A stretch of 5,134 nucleotides of DNA from positions 1 to 5,134 of the forward strand of contig DKFS01000095.1 in NCBI GenBank assembly GCA_002452855.1, given 5' to 3'. The notes under the pieces were generated by a model that was not told where the DNA came from, did no database searches, and saw only the letters and a list, made by a program, of their open reading frames with translations. The DNA comes from Sulfurospirillum sp. UBA6790. Its GTDB lineage: Bacteria > Campylobacterota > Campylobacteria > Campylobacterales > Sulfurospirillaceae. Positions 1-5,134 of the stretch are shown here, one piece after another (within the stretch, counting starts at the first letter, position 1; every line of letters starts with the position of its first letter). The translations under genes were made by a program, and so were the position numbers.

Positions 1-657
1 GTTGCTTTAAATTTAAAAAATATCTTTTTTCACATCAACCATGTTACGGTTCCAGAACCCGTGGATACCATTATGAGCGGTGGCGATGCCAAGATAGATG
101 CCTTTTTGGGACCATCGCATGTGAGTGTTATCTCAGGCTATAAAATTTATGAGCCGATTGCGCAAAAATATAAAACACCTATCGTAGTGGCTGGGTTTGA
201 ACCTACCGATGTAATGGAGTCAGTTTTGCGTATCGTCAGGCAAATCAATGCAGGCAAACACGAAGTCGAAAACCAATACACACGAGCAGTTTCACGTGAA
301 GGTAATGTCAAAGCACAAGAGCTTATCAAAACCTATTTTGAGCAACGCGAACATTTTAGATGGCGAGGCATTGGCGATATTCCTAAAAGTGCCTTGAAAC
401 TTAAAGATGCTTATGCTCATATGGATGCCGAAAAAGTTTTTGATGATGTGCTGCCAAAAGTTGAACTGGATGACCATAAAATGTGTATTTGTGGTAGTAT
501 CCTAAAAGGGTTGGCAAAACCGTATGATTGTAAAGTCTTTGGTAAAGCATGTACCCCAAGCAATCCTATGGGCTCATGCATGGTTTCCAGTGAAGGTGCG
601 TGTTCAGCCTATTTTAAATACGGAAAATTGAATCTCAAAGGAAAGATGCGTGAGTGA
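1..657 (+). CDS. hypD: Hydrogenase maturation protein HypD (3' part, cut by window edge)
   Basis: HypD is the iron-sulfur scaffold on which HypC/HypD assemble the Fe(CN)2CO group of [NiFe] hydrogenases, taking cyanide from HypE. The frame is open from base 1, so the gene starts outside the window; 218 C-terminal residues are present out of roughly 370 usual for the family. Visible family blocks, numbered from the window edge, are FLGPSHVSVISG (35-46), GFEPTD (65-70), and a cysteine-rich C-terminus with CICG (162-165), Cys177, CTP (184-186), Cys193 and the block CMVSSEGAC (193-201). Six cysteines fall there, which fits the [4Fe-4S] cluster and redox disulfide of HypD. The N-terminal catalytic cysteine region is not in the window. 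A GTG at 61 is in frame but internal and is not the start. The gene ends TGA at 655-657, overlapping hypE by 8 bases. Identification is secure from the motifs. Confidence 0.96.
   Translation, partial: VALNLKNIFFHINHVTVPEPVDTIMSGGDAKIDAFLGPSHVSVISGYKIYEPIAQKYKTPIVVAGFEPTDVMESVLRIVRQINAGKHEVENQYTRAVSREGNVKAQELIKTYFEQREHFRWRGIGDIPKSALKLKDAYAHMDAEKVFDDVLPKVELDDHKMCICGSILKGLAKPYDCKVFGKACTPSNPMGSCMVSSEGACSAYFKYGKLNLKGKMRE
637..652 (+). promoter_or_regulatory. Shine-Dalgarno site and GTG start of hypE inside hypD
   Basis: AAAGGA at 637-642 lies 7 bases before GTG at 650. The nearby ATG at 646 is in the hypD frame and cannot start hypE. The start therefore sits inside the last codons of hypD, which suggests translational coupling of the two subunits. 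Confidence 0.75.
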
Positions 658-1654
658 TAAAATCTTACTTTCTCATGGTGGGGGCGGTGAAGAGACGCAA
701 AGCCTTATCAAAGAGCTCTTTTTTAAACATTTTAATAACGAAATTTTATTGCGCATGGAAGATGCGGCAAGCTTGATGATGCAAAGTCATACTATTGCTT
801 TTACAACGGACTCGTTTGTGGTTTCTCCGCTGTTTTTTAAAGGGGGTAACATTGGCAAGCTCGCTATTGCAGGAACGGTCAATGACTTAGCGATGATGGG
901 TGCGAAACCCAAATACCTTACGTGTTCCTTTATGATAGAAGAAGGGTTTGAATACGCAAAACTCGAAGAAATCGTTATGACAATGCGTGATGAAATGGCA
1001 AAAAGTGGTGTAAAAATTGTTGCGGGTGATACCAAAGTTGTTCCTCGTGGTGGGGTTGATGGCTTATTTATCAATACCGCAGGCATTGGTGAGATTATGT
1101 ACGCAGGTATTTCAGCACATAATTTGGAAGAGGGTGATTGCATTATTGTTTCTAATGAAGTGGGCAATCACGGTGCATGCATTTTAGCAACACGTGAAGA
1201 ACTAGATTTAGAGAGTGATTTGCAAACCGATTGTGCCTCTTTATGGAAGCCGGTAGAAGCGCTCATTGAAGCGGGTGTTTGTATTCATGCCTTAAGAGAC
1301 GCTACGCGCGGCGGGCTTAGTGCCGTTTTGAACGAATGGGCTGACACATCAAAAGTATGCATCGAAGTCGAAGAAGCCAAAATCCCCGTTGCGCAAGAAG
1401 TCAAAGGTGTCTGTGAGCTTTTAGGCTTTGAACCTTATGAGTTTGCGAATGAAGGAACGATGGTGATTGCGCTTCCCCAAAGTGAAGCCCAAAAAGCACT
1501 TGAAGTGCTTAGCCAGTTTTCAGAAACGGCTAAATGTGCCATCATTGGAAAAGTCAGCAACGCTTTTACATGTAAAGTTATTTTGCATACGCCTTGGGGG
1601 TCTGAGCGATTTTTAGAACCACCAAAAGGTGAATTATTGCCACGAATTTGCTAA
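650..1654 (+). CDS. hypE: Hydrogenase maturation protein HypE (carbamoyl dehydratase)
   Basis: HypE takes a carbamoyl group from HypF on its C-terminal cysteine, dehydrates it with ATP to a thiocyanate, and passes the cyanide to the HypC-HypD complex. The protein is 334 residues, normal for the family, and belongs to the PurM/AIR-synthase ATP-binding superfamily. Visible blocks are the glycine-rich start LLSHGGGGEE (6-15), TTDSFVVSPLFFKGG (52-66), AGTVNDLAMMGAKP (74-87), AGDTKVVPRGG (125-135), RDATRGGL (216-223) and NEGTMVIALP (267-276). The chain ends in PRIC, so the modified cysteine, Cys334, is present and the enzyme looks intact. It starts on GTG at 650, chosen because it gives the family N-terminus and follows a good Shine-Dalgarno site. 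It overlaps hypD by 8 bases and precedes hypA by 13 bases, as part of one operon. Confidence 0.97.
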   Translation: MSDKILLSHGGGGEETQSLIKELFFKHFNNEILLRMEDAASLMMQSHTIAFTTDSFVVSPLFFKGGNIGKLAIAGTVNDLAMMGAKPKYLTCSFMIEEGFEYAKLEEIVMTMRDEMAKSGVKIVAGDTKVVPRGGVDGLFINTAGIGEIMYAGISAHNLEEGDCIIVSNEVGNHGACILATREELDLESDLQTDCASLWKPVEALIEAGVCIHALRDATRGGLSAVLNEWADTSKVCIEVEEAKIPVAQEVKGVCELLGFEPYEFANEGTMVIALPQSEAQKALEVLSQFSETAKCAIIGKVSNAFTCKVILHTPWGSERFLEPPKGELLPRIC

Positions 1655-1667
1655 ACAAAGATATCCT

Positions 1668-2009
1668 ATGCATGAATTTTCAATCGTCAATGCTCTTTTA
1701 GAAATGTGTGAAAAAAATGCACGAGAAAATAACGCCACGAAAGTCACTAAAGTTGAAGTTAAAATCGGCAAACTCAGTGGCGTTGAAGCTCATCTTCTAG
1801 AAACAGCATTTAATACCTTTAAAGAAGAAACCCTGTGTGATGGTGCCGAGTTTGTGATGCACTTGCAAGATATCATCGTACGGTGCCATCACTGTAACCA
1901 TGAAGCAACGTTGAGTCAAAATGAATTTATCTGTCCGAAGTGCCAAAGTGATGAAATTTCTGTGATAGATGGTGAAGAAATGGTTTTGATGCGTTTGGAA
2001 ATGGAGTAA
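1668..2009 (+). CDS. hypA: Hydrogenase nickel-incorporation metallochaperone HypA
   Basis: HypA is a small cytoplasmic nickel chaperone that works with the GTPase HypB to insert Ni into the large subunit of [NiFe] hydrogenase; in some relatives such as Helicobacter it also serves urease. The protein has 113 residues, the usual length. It begins Met-His-Glu, and the N-terminal Met1/His2/Glu3 is the known nickel site. The zinc site is two CxxC motifs, CHHC (73-76) and CPKC (89-92). GKLSGVE (34-40) is also typical. An in-frame ATG at 1629 would add 13 residues inside hypE, but this would destroy the N-terminal nickel site, so the start at 1668 is right. The ribosome site is weak (AAAG at 1657-1660), so reinitiation after hypE, whose stop is 13 bases upstream, may help. 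It is the last hyp gene of the cluster. Confidence 0.96.
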   Translation: MHEFSIVNALLEMCEKNARENNATKVTKVEVKIGKLSGVEAHLLETAFNTFKEETLCDGAEFVMHLQDIIVRCHHCNHEATLSQNEFICPKCQSDEISVIDGEEMVLMRLEME

Positions 2010-2011
2010 TC

Positions 2012-2075
2012 ATCAAGCAAGGCTAAAATAGGCATGTATCCTTTTACTATTGCCTATCTTTGTTCTTCGCTTGAT
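2012..2075 (+). terminator. Nested inverted repeat after hypA, possible operon terminator
   Basis: Two perfect 7-base inverted repeats are nested. The outer arms are ATCAAGC (2012-2018) and GCTTGAT (2069-2075). The inner arms are ATAGGCA (2028-2034) and TGCCTAT (2051-2057), with a 16-base loop; three A-T pairs can extend the inner stem past one bulged base. A T-run follows only at 2086-2091, about ten bases after the outer arm, so it is not a textbook intrinsic terminator. Its place, starting 3 bases after the hypA stop, suggests a 3' end or an RNA-stabilising structure for the hyp message. Confidence 0.45.
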
Positions 2076-2124
2076 TTATGTCCTATTTTTTAATCGGTTA
2101 AAAGATTTTTTTGTAATGATCCCG

Positions 2125-2133
2125 TGCTATAAT
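2125..2133 (+). promoter_or_regulatory. Extended -10 promoter for the 70-residue gene
   Basis: TGCTATAAT at 2125-2133 is a perfect extended -10 box. A T-rich tract (2105-2112) lies upstream in place of a -35 box, as is common for the housekeeping sigma factor of Campylobacterota. Transcription would start near 2140, leaving a leader of about 30 bases before the ATG at 2170. Confidence 0.7.
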
Positions 2134-2169
2134 CTCTTTGTTTGTACCCTTTATATACAGGAGATTTCC

Positions 2170-2382
2170 ATGCCTCACATCAATCTAGACGAAAAATCCC
2201 CACAAGAACTTCGACGATTGTTAGATGTCGTGAAGACCAGCAACCTTGATTACAAAGAGAAAGAAGAGTGGATTCAAAAGATACAAGACAAACTCGGTGT
2301 CATCACGCGCGATCCAAGAAAAGAAAGAGAGCTCTTAGCCCAAATTGAAGCCGGACAAGCCGATATCGATGATCTTATGTAA
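2170..2382 (+). CDS. Small charged protein of unknown function (70 aa)
   Basis: I do not recognise this protein. It has 70 residues, rich in Glu, Asp, Lys, Arg, Leu and Ile, with no cysteine, no signal peptide and no membrane segment, and it is probably a soluble, mainly helical protein. It starts MPHINLDEKSPQELRR, a stretch PRKERELLAQIEAG runs at 49-62, and it ends in the acidic DIDDLM. The start at 2170 is favoured because AGGAG at 2159-2163 lies 6 bases upstream and a good -10 box is at 2128-2133. An in-frame ATG at 2050 would place that promoter and the hairpin end inside the gene and add an unlikely hydrophobic leader, so I reject it. It has its own promoter and is therefore probably separate from the hyp operon. 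The real-gene call rests on promoter, ribosome site and protein-like composition; the function is open. Confidence 0.8.
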   Translation: MPHINLDEKSPQELRRLLDVVKTSNLDYKEKEEWIQKIQDKLGVITRDPRKERELLAQIEAGQADIDDLM

Positions 2383-2385
2383 TGA

Positions 2386-2400
2386 TTTTTACAGTAAAAA
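2386..2400 (+). repeat. Short AT-rich palindrome between the two small genes
   Basis: TTTTTAC (2386-2392) and GTAAAAA (2394-2400) are perfect inverted arms around one central base, 4 bases after the stop of the 70-residue gene. It could form a weak hairpin or be a protein-binding site about 40 bases upstream of the next -10 box. No T-run follows, so it is not a convincing terminator. Confidence 0.3.
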
Positions 2401-2434
2401 GTCAGTGACGAAGGTACATAATCCCTTTTCTTTT

Positions 2435-2443
2435 TGCTAAAAT
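2435..2443 (+). promoter_or_regulatory. Extended -10 promoter for the 97-residue gene
   Basis: TGCTAAAAT at 2435-2443 follows a pyrimidine-rich tract (2423-2435), the typical Campylobacterota promoter form without a clear -35. The predicted transcription start near 2450 gives a leader of about 35 bases to the ATG at 2485. Confidence 0.65.
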
Positions 2444-2484
2444 AGCGTCTTTACAATCAAGAGCAAAGAGTAAAGAGGAGATTC

Positions 2485-2778
2485 ATGCAAGCGCTTTCAG
2501 ACCTCATGATAGAAAAATTAACCGTTATCAAAGAGCATAAAATTATCGAATGTAAAAAGTATCCATGGTATGACCCGACTGCTAAAAAACTCAGTTCCAT
2601 GTACCGCTGGTCTTATCCTAATGTCAAAACCGTCTCAACGCCTGATGGTACGATTAAGCTTGGATGGGAAGTGGATGCACAAACTGTCAAAGCCCTTGAA
2701 AGACGAGGACTCTTAAAAGTTCTCTCTTATGAAGTGGGTGTTCGAGGAAAATTTCCCAATCGATACGAAGCCCTCTAG
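2485..2778 (+). CDS. Small protein of unknown function (97 aa)
   Basis: I do not recognise this protein. It has 97 residues, is basic, and has one cysteine (Cys23) and several aromatic residues: YPWYDP (26-31) and MYRWSYP (39-45). No signal peptide or membrane segment is visible, so it is probably cytoplasmic. The stretch VDAQTVKALERRGLLKV (63-79) resembles the 'aLexrGLl' helix seen in winged-helix proteins, but this is too short to claim DNA binding. The start at 2485 is supported by AGAGGAG at 2474-2480, 4 bases upstream, and by the -10 box at 2438-2443. It lies 102 bases after the previous small gene and has its own promoter, so it is probably monocistronic, with a weak hairpin following its TAG stop. 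The gene call is firm; the function is not known to me. Confidence 0.82.
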   Translation: MQALSDLMIEKLTVIKEHKIIECKKYPWYDPTAKKLSSMYRWSYPNVKTVSTPDGTIKLGWEVDAQTVKALERRGLLKVLSYEVGVRGKFPNRYEAL

Positions 2779-2794
2779 TCTACAATCCCTTTAA

Positions 2795-2816
2795 ACGTTA
2801 TATTCTTAAGTAACGT
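2795..2816 (+). terminator. Weak terminator-like hairpin after the 97-residue gene
   Basis: ACGTTA (2795-2800) and TAACGT (2811-2816) form a 6-base-pair stem with a 10-base loop, followed by a T-rich stretch (2818-2834) containing a run of six T. The stem is short and AT-rich, so termination would be modest. The position, 17 bases after the stop, fits. The rest of the 246-base gap up to 3024 shows no gene I can support, only AT-rich sequence and the promoter near 2987. Confidence 0.4.
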
Positions 2817-2986
2817 ATTTGCTTTTTTATTTTTAGCGATACTCTGAGCCAAAATAGCTTATTTGCCTACATTAAAACAATAGCTATTACGAAAGGTATA
2901 ACGCGAGAAAAAAAAGAACTTTTAACATTATGTGTGAGAAATTATTAAAATATTGTGCTCAAAGCTAATCTTACAAGTCTGTAATG

Positions 2987-2992
2987 TATAAT
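2987..2992 (+). promoter_or_regulatory. -10 box of the acetyltransferase-phosphatase pair
   Basis: TATAAT at 2987-2992 is a perfect -10 hexamer directly preceded by TG. There is no recognisable -35 box. Transcription would start near 3000, about 25 bases before the ATG at 3025, and would cover both following genes. Confidence 0.6.
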
Positions 2993-3024
2993 CAGTTATC
3001 ATATACCAATAAGGACTAAGTTGA

Positions 3025-3525
3025 ATGTTAAATGAGCTACGACAAGCCACCATTGAAGATTTACCTGAAATCATTAAAATCTATAACGAAGCAATCAAAG
3101 ATGGTATCTCAACCGCTGACAGTAAAATCGTCAGTGTAGAAGATAAAATCGAATGGTTTAATTCTCATAGCGATGATCGTCCCATTTTAGTTAAAGAGTA
3201 TCATGGACGCATTATTGCGTGGATTAGTATTCAGCCTTTTTATGCGAATTTATTGGCGTATAAAGATACTGCACGGATTAATATTTACATTGATAAAAAT
3301 TTTCAAGGTAAAAAGTTAGGGCAGCAGTTTTTGAGCGAAGCCATAGAGCAGACAAAAAACTTTCAAATTAAGACACTCTTAGCACTTATTTTTGCTGAGA
3401 ACCTTCCCAGTCTCAAACTTTTTAAAAAAATTGGTTTTAAAGAGTGGGGGAATTTAAATAAAATCGCTACCATTGAAGGGGTCGATAAAGACCTTTTGAT
3501 TTTAGGTTTGCGTATTCAAGAGTAA
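3025..3525 (+). CDS. GNAT-family N-acetyltransferase (phosphinothricin acetyltransferase-like)
   Basis: This is a probable cytoplasmic enzyme that transfers acetyl from acetyl-CoA to an amino group; relatives of this shape (Pat/Bar, YncA/MnaT) acetylate amino-acid analogues such as phosphinothricin, methionine sulfone or methionine sulfoximine. At 166 residues it spans a complete single GNAT domain: RQATIEDLPEIIKIYNEAI (6-24), the central strand RIIAWISIQPF (62-72), strand-then-CoA loop INIYIDKNFQGKKLGQQFL (85-103), ENLPSLKLFKKIGFKEWG (125-142) and a final VDKDLLILGL (153-162). The CoA-binding Q/RxxGxG/A motif reads QGKKLGQ (94-100), so the first glycine is Lys97 and the last position is Gln; binding may still occur through the backbone. 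AAGGA at 3011-3015, 9 bases upstream, supports the start. The stop abuts the next gene. The family is clear; the true substrate cannot be read from the sequence. Confidence 0.88.
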   Translation: MLNELRQATIEDLPEIIKIYNEAIKDGISTADSKIVSVEDKIEWFNSHSDDRPILVKEYHGRIIAWISIQPFYANLLAYKDTARINIYIDKNFQGKKLGQQFLSEAIEQTKNFQIKTLLALIFAENLPSLKLFKKIGFKEWGNLNKIATIEGVDKDLLILGLRIQE

Positions 3526-4164
3526 ATGATGTTAAAAGATAAATGTATTATTTTTGATATGGATGGCACGCTGATTGATTCCAGTGGTGCTATGACACAA
3601 AGTGTGAATTATGTACGTGAACATTTGGGATTAGGGCCAATCAGCAAAAAAGCGTTGGAGTATCACATTAACCAACCTGACCAACACCTTCCTAAGATTT
3701 TTTACAATACCGAAGAGTACGACCCAGCACATCGTGAGCTTTTTCGCGAGCATTATATTCAAAGTACCGCTCAAATGATTGCACTCTATCCTGATGTACA
3801 AGAGATGTTGCATTATTTATCGCAGCACGCTGTTTTAGCCATTGCCACGAATGCCAGTGATTTTTTTGCGCGTCATATGCTTGAAGAGTTAAAGATATTA
3901 GAGTATTTTAGTGCGGTAGTGGGCGCCAATAATGTAGGCGAGCCAAAACCAAGCCCATTAATGTTAGAGCACATTATGCAAACGACATGTTGTAGCGTAC
4001 CTAACACGATTTTAATTGGCGATAGTATCAAAGATGAACGCGCGGCAATCAATGCAGGCATTGATTTTATTTTTGCCGATTGGGGATATGGTACCAGTGA
4101 AAGTGCAAATCTTAGAGCCAATAATATTCATGAACTGATTGCGCTTTTAAATACGTTTATTTAA
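3526..4164 (+). CDS. HAD-superfamily hydrolase, phosphoglycolate-phosphatase-like
   Basis: This is a soluble magnesium-dependent phosphatase of the haloacid dehalogenase superfamily, Gph/PGMB-like subgroup with a helical cap after motif I. All four motifs are intact in 212 residues: motif I DMDGT (11-15, nucleophile Asp11 and acid/base Asp13), motif II ATN (107-109), motif III lysine in EPKPSP (139-144, Lys141), and motif IV GDSIKD (165-170). AAINAG (173-178) and DWGYGT (185-190) are typical of the phosphoglycolate phosphatase group. The gene begins ATGATG directly after the previous stop. The second ATG (3529) has better spacing from AAGAG at 3518-3522, so the true protein may be 211 residues. 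It is almost certainly co-transcribed with the acetyltransferase. Its 3' end overlaps the opposite-strand AsmA-like gene by 8 bases. Phosphoglycolate is one possible substrate, but this family is broad and motifs do not decide it. Confidence 0.92.
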   Translation: MMLKDKCIIFDMDGTLIDSSGAMTQSVNYVREHLGLGPISKKALEYHINQPDQHLPKIFYNTEEYDPAHRELFREHYIQSTAQMIALYPDVQEMLHYLSQHAVLAIATNASDFFARHMLEELKILEYFSAVVGANNVGEPKPSPLMLEHIMQTTCCSVPNTILIGDSIKDERAAINAGIDFIFADWGYGTSESANLRANNIHELIALLNTFI

Positions 4165-5134
4165 AAATCCCCAGTGGCAATTCTAATGTCCGCTTAATAA
4201 TATTCACAGGACTTTTAAGGGTATCTAAAATCAGATGTGTCTCGACGCTTGGGTCATCAAGTGAACCGCTCACATCTACATTGGTAGATATCCTTTTATC
4301 ATCTCCTAAAATCAACCCTCCAACCAACGGAATCATATCAATCGCAGAACTAAAGGTTTTCAGCGTTTTGATTTGCAGTTTTAAATGCAGTGTATTGGTT
4401 GCAAAATCAACATCGCCGCTTCCCACGATATCAGCATTTTTACCACGCAGTTGTAGCTCTTCGATATGCATGATTTCGCCCGTTTGGTTAAATTCAAGGT
4501 AGCCGTTATCGACGAAATACCCTTCTTTATTGAAGTTAGGGTCGCTAAACACCAACAAGGAAGGGATAGCATTAATCGTTGCCATCAAGTTATTAAAAAA
4601 TTTGAGCTCTTTAATATACGTTTGATGCATGATAAAAGTCCCGCGCATATGGGTATCATCCGTGCCATCAACATTCAGTGAAAAATTTCCTTCTTTGAAG
4701 TAGTGTTTATTAAAGAGGGCATTGGTCGCATTATCGTCCAGTGCCGTAGCATTGATACTCAGCACTTTCTTTTTTTTCTCATATTCAAAGAGAGATTTTC
4801 CTCGTGTTGAACGAAGGGCTATTTCATCTTTGTACAATACTAAAGAGTAACGATCACTCAGGACGGTTTTACTCGTATTGGAATCAATAATAGAAGAATT
4901 TTCACCAAAGATGGTTGTTTTAATAGGCATATTAAGCGATGCATTTCCATCAGGAACTAAAAGATTTAAATCTTTTACATGTAAAATAATTTCTTTATCA
5001 AAATGCAGAGATAATTTATGGTCCAGTTTATAGGCATCCTATGATTTTGTGTCAGCGGAAAGAGTAATCTCTAAATGATTTAACGTTTGATTGTTGTCTA
5101 AAAAAGGCGTGGAAACATCATTGAGGACAATGGA
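4157..5134 (-). pseudogene. AsmA-like/YhdP-type envelope protein gene, 3' part, broken by an in-frame TAG
   Basis: The minus-strand frame is coding-like from the right edge to TAA at 4159-4157, but contains one TAG at 5041-5039. Before the stop are 31 residues starting SIVLNDVSTPFL and ending SADTKS; after it the same frame continues DAYKLDHKLSLHFDKE and onward. The next ATG is at 4930-4928, giving a 257-residue remnant with no strong ribosome site. The C-terminus has hallmarks of the AsmA-like C-terminal domain (numbered from that ATG): GSGDVDFATNTLHLKL (170-185), IPLVGGLILG (200-209), VSGSLDDPSV (220-229) and SPVNIIKRTLELP (240-252). Such proteins (YhdP, AsmA, TamB relatives) are long, inner-membrane-anchored periplasmic beta-rich proteins linked to lipid transport and outer-membrane homeostasis. 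The N-terminal anchor lies outside the window. The stop would remove the conserved C-terminus. A sequencing error remains possible, in which case this is an intact partial gene. Confidence 0.72.
5039..5041 (-). other. In-frame amber (TAG) codon inside the AsmA-like gene
   Basis: The plus strand reads CTA at 5039-5041, which is TAG in the minus-strand frame. The frame is the same on both sides, so this is a point change and not a frameshift. A single base difference (plus-strand A5041 to G) would make it CAG, glutamine, giving a continuous reading frame of 325 codons to the window edge. Confidence 0.85.

Noticed and set aside
787..1167. A 126-codon open frame on the minus strand inside hypE
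   Set aside because: It is a shadow of the securely identified hypE with no ribosome site and no recognisable protein motif.
1629..1667. An in-frame ATG upstream of hypA that would extend HypA by 13 residues
   Set aside because: HypA needs its N-terminal Met-His-Glu to bind nickel; the start at 1668 gives exactly this, and the extension lies inside hypE.
2021..2033. TAAAAT within GGCTAAAATAGGC as another -10 box
   Set aside because: It lies inside the arm of the inverted repeat after hypA and lacks the upstream TG, and the box at 2125-2133 is much better placed for the next gene.
2050..2169. A 40-residue N-terminal extension of the 70-residue protein starting at an ATG at 2050
   Set aside because: It would contain a perfect -10 box and the ribosome site of the shorter form, and part of the hairpin after hypA; it resembles a signal peptide only because the DNA is T-rich.
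2848..2890. GCCAAAATAGC and the palindrome AATAGCTATT in the gap before the acetyltransferase as a promoter or operator
   Set aside because: No TATAAT-like match with proper spacing is present, and short AT-rich palindromes of ten bases are expected by chance in such sequence.
3873..4121. Minus-strand open frame inside the phosphatase gene
   Set aside because: It is a shadow of the HAD gene, which has all four catalytic motifs in the plus-strand frame.
4281..4681. Plus-strand open frames opposite the AsmA-like gene
   Set aside because: They have no start signals or family features, while the minus frame carries the AsmA-like C-terminal block.

Overview
The window reads as an ordinary chromosomal stretch of a Campylobacterota (epsilonproteobacterial) bacterium. 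The evidence is the moderately AT-rich coding sequence, the hypD-hypE-hypA order usual in that group, and promoters that consist of a T-rich tract and a TGn-TATAAT or TGn-TAAAAT box without a clear -35. A Sulfurospirillum-like host fits best by general impression, but no sequence search was possible. There are no RNA genes, CRISPR arrays, insertion sequences or phage genes that I can support.

Left part (1-2009): the distal end of a [NiFe]-hydrogenase maturation operon. The 3' part of hypD enters from the left edge. hypE starts on a GTG inside the end of hypD, and hypA follows 13 bases after hypE. HypD and HypE act in building the Fe(CN)2CO group, and HypA delivers nickel. A nested inverted repeat (2012-2075) just after hypA may end the operon transcript.

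Middle (2010-3024): two short genes that I do not recognise, of 70 and 97 residues. Each has a good Shine-Dalgarno site and its own recognisable -10 box, so they look like separately transcribed genes and not a continuation of hyp. The 246-base gap after the second gene holds a weak terminator-like hairpin and the promoter of the next gene.

Right part (3025-5134): a GNAT N-acetyltransferase of the phosphinothricin-acetyltransferase-like kind, followed without any gap by a HAD phosphatase of the phosphoglycolate-phosphatase-like kind; the two are probably one transcript. On the opposite strand, converging on the phosphatase gene and overlapping its last 8 bases, is the 3' end of a large AsmA-like envelope protein gene. 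Its reading frame continues to the right edge of the window but is broken by one in-frame TAG codon at 5041-5039. This is the most notable feature of the window. I see no clear novel multi-gene system here.
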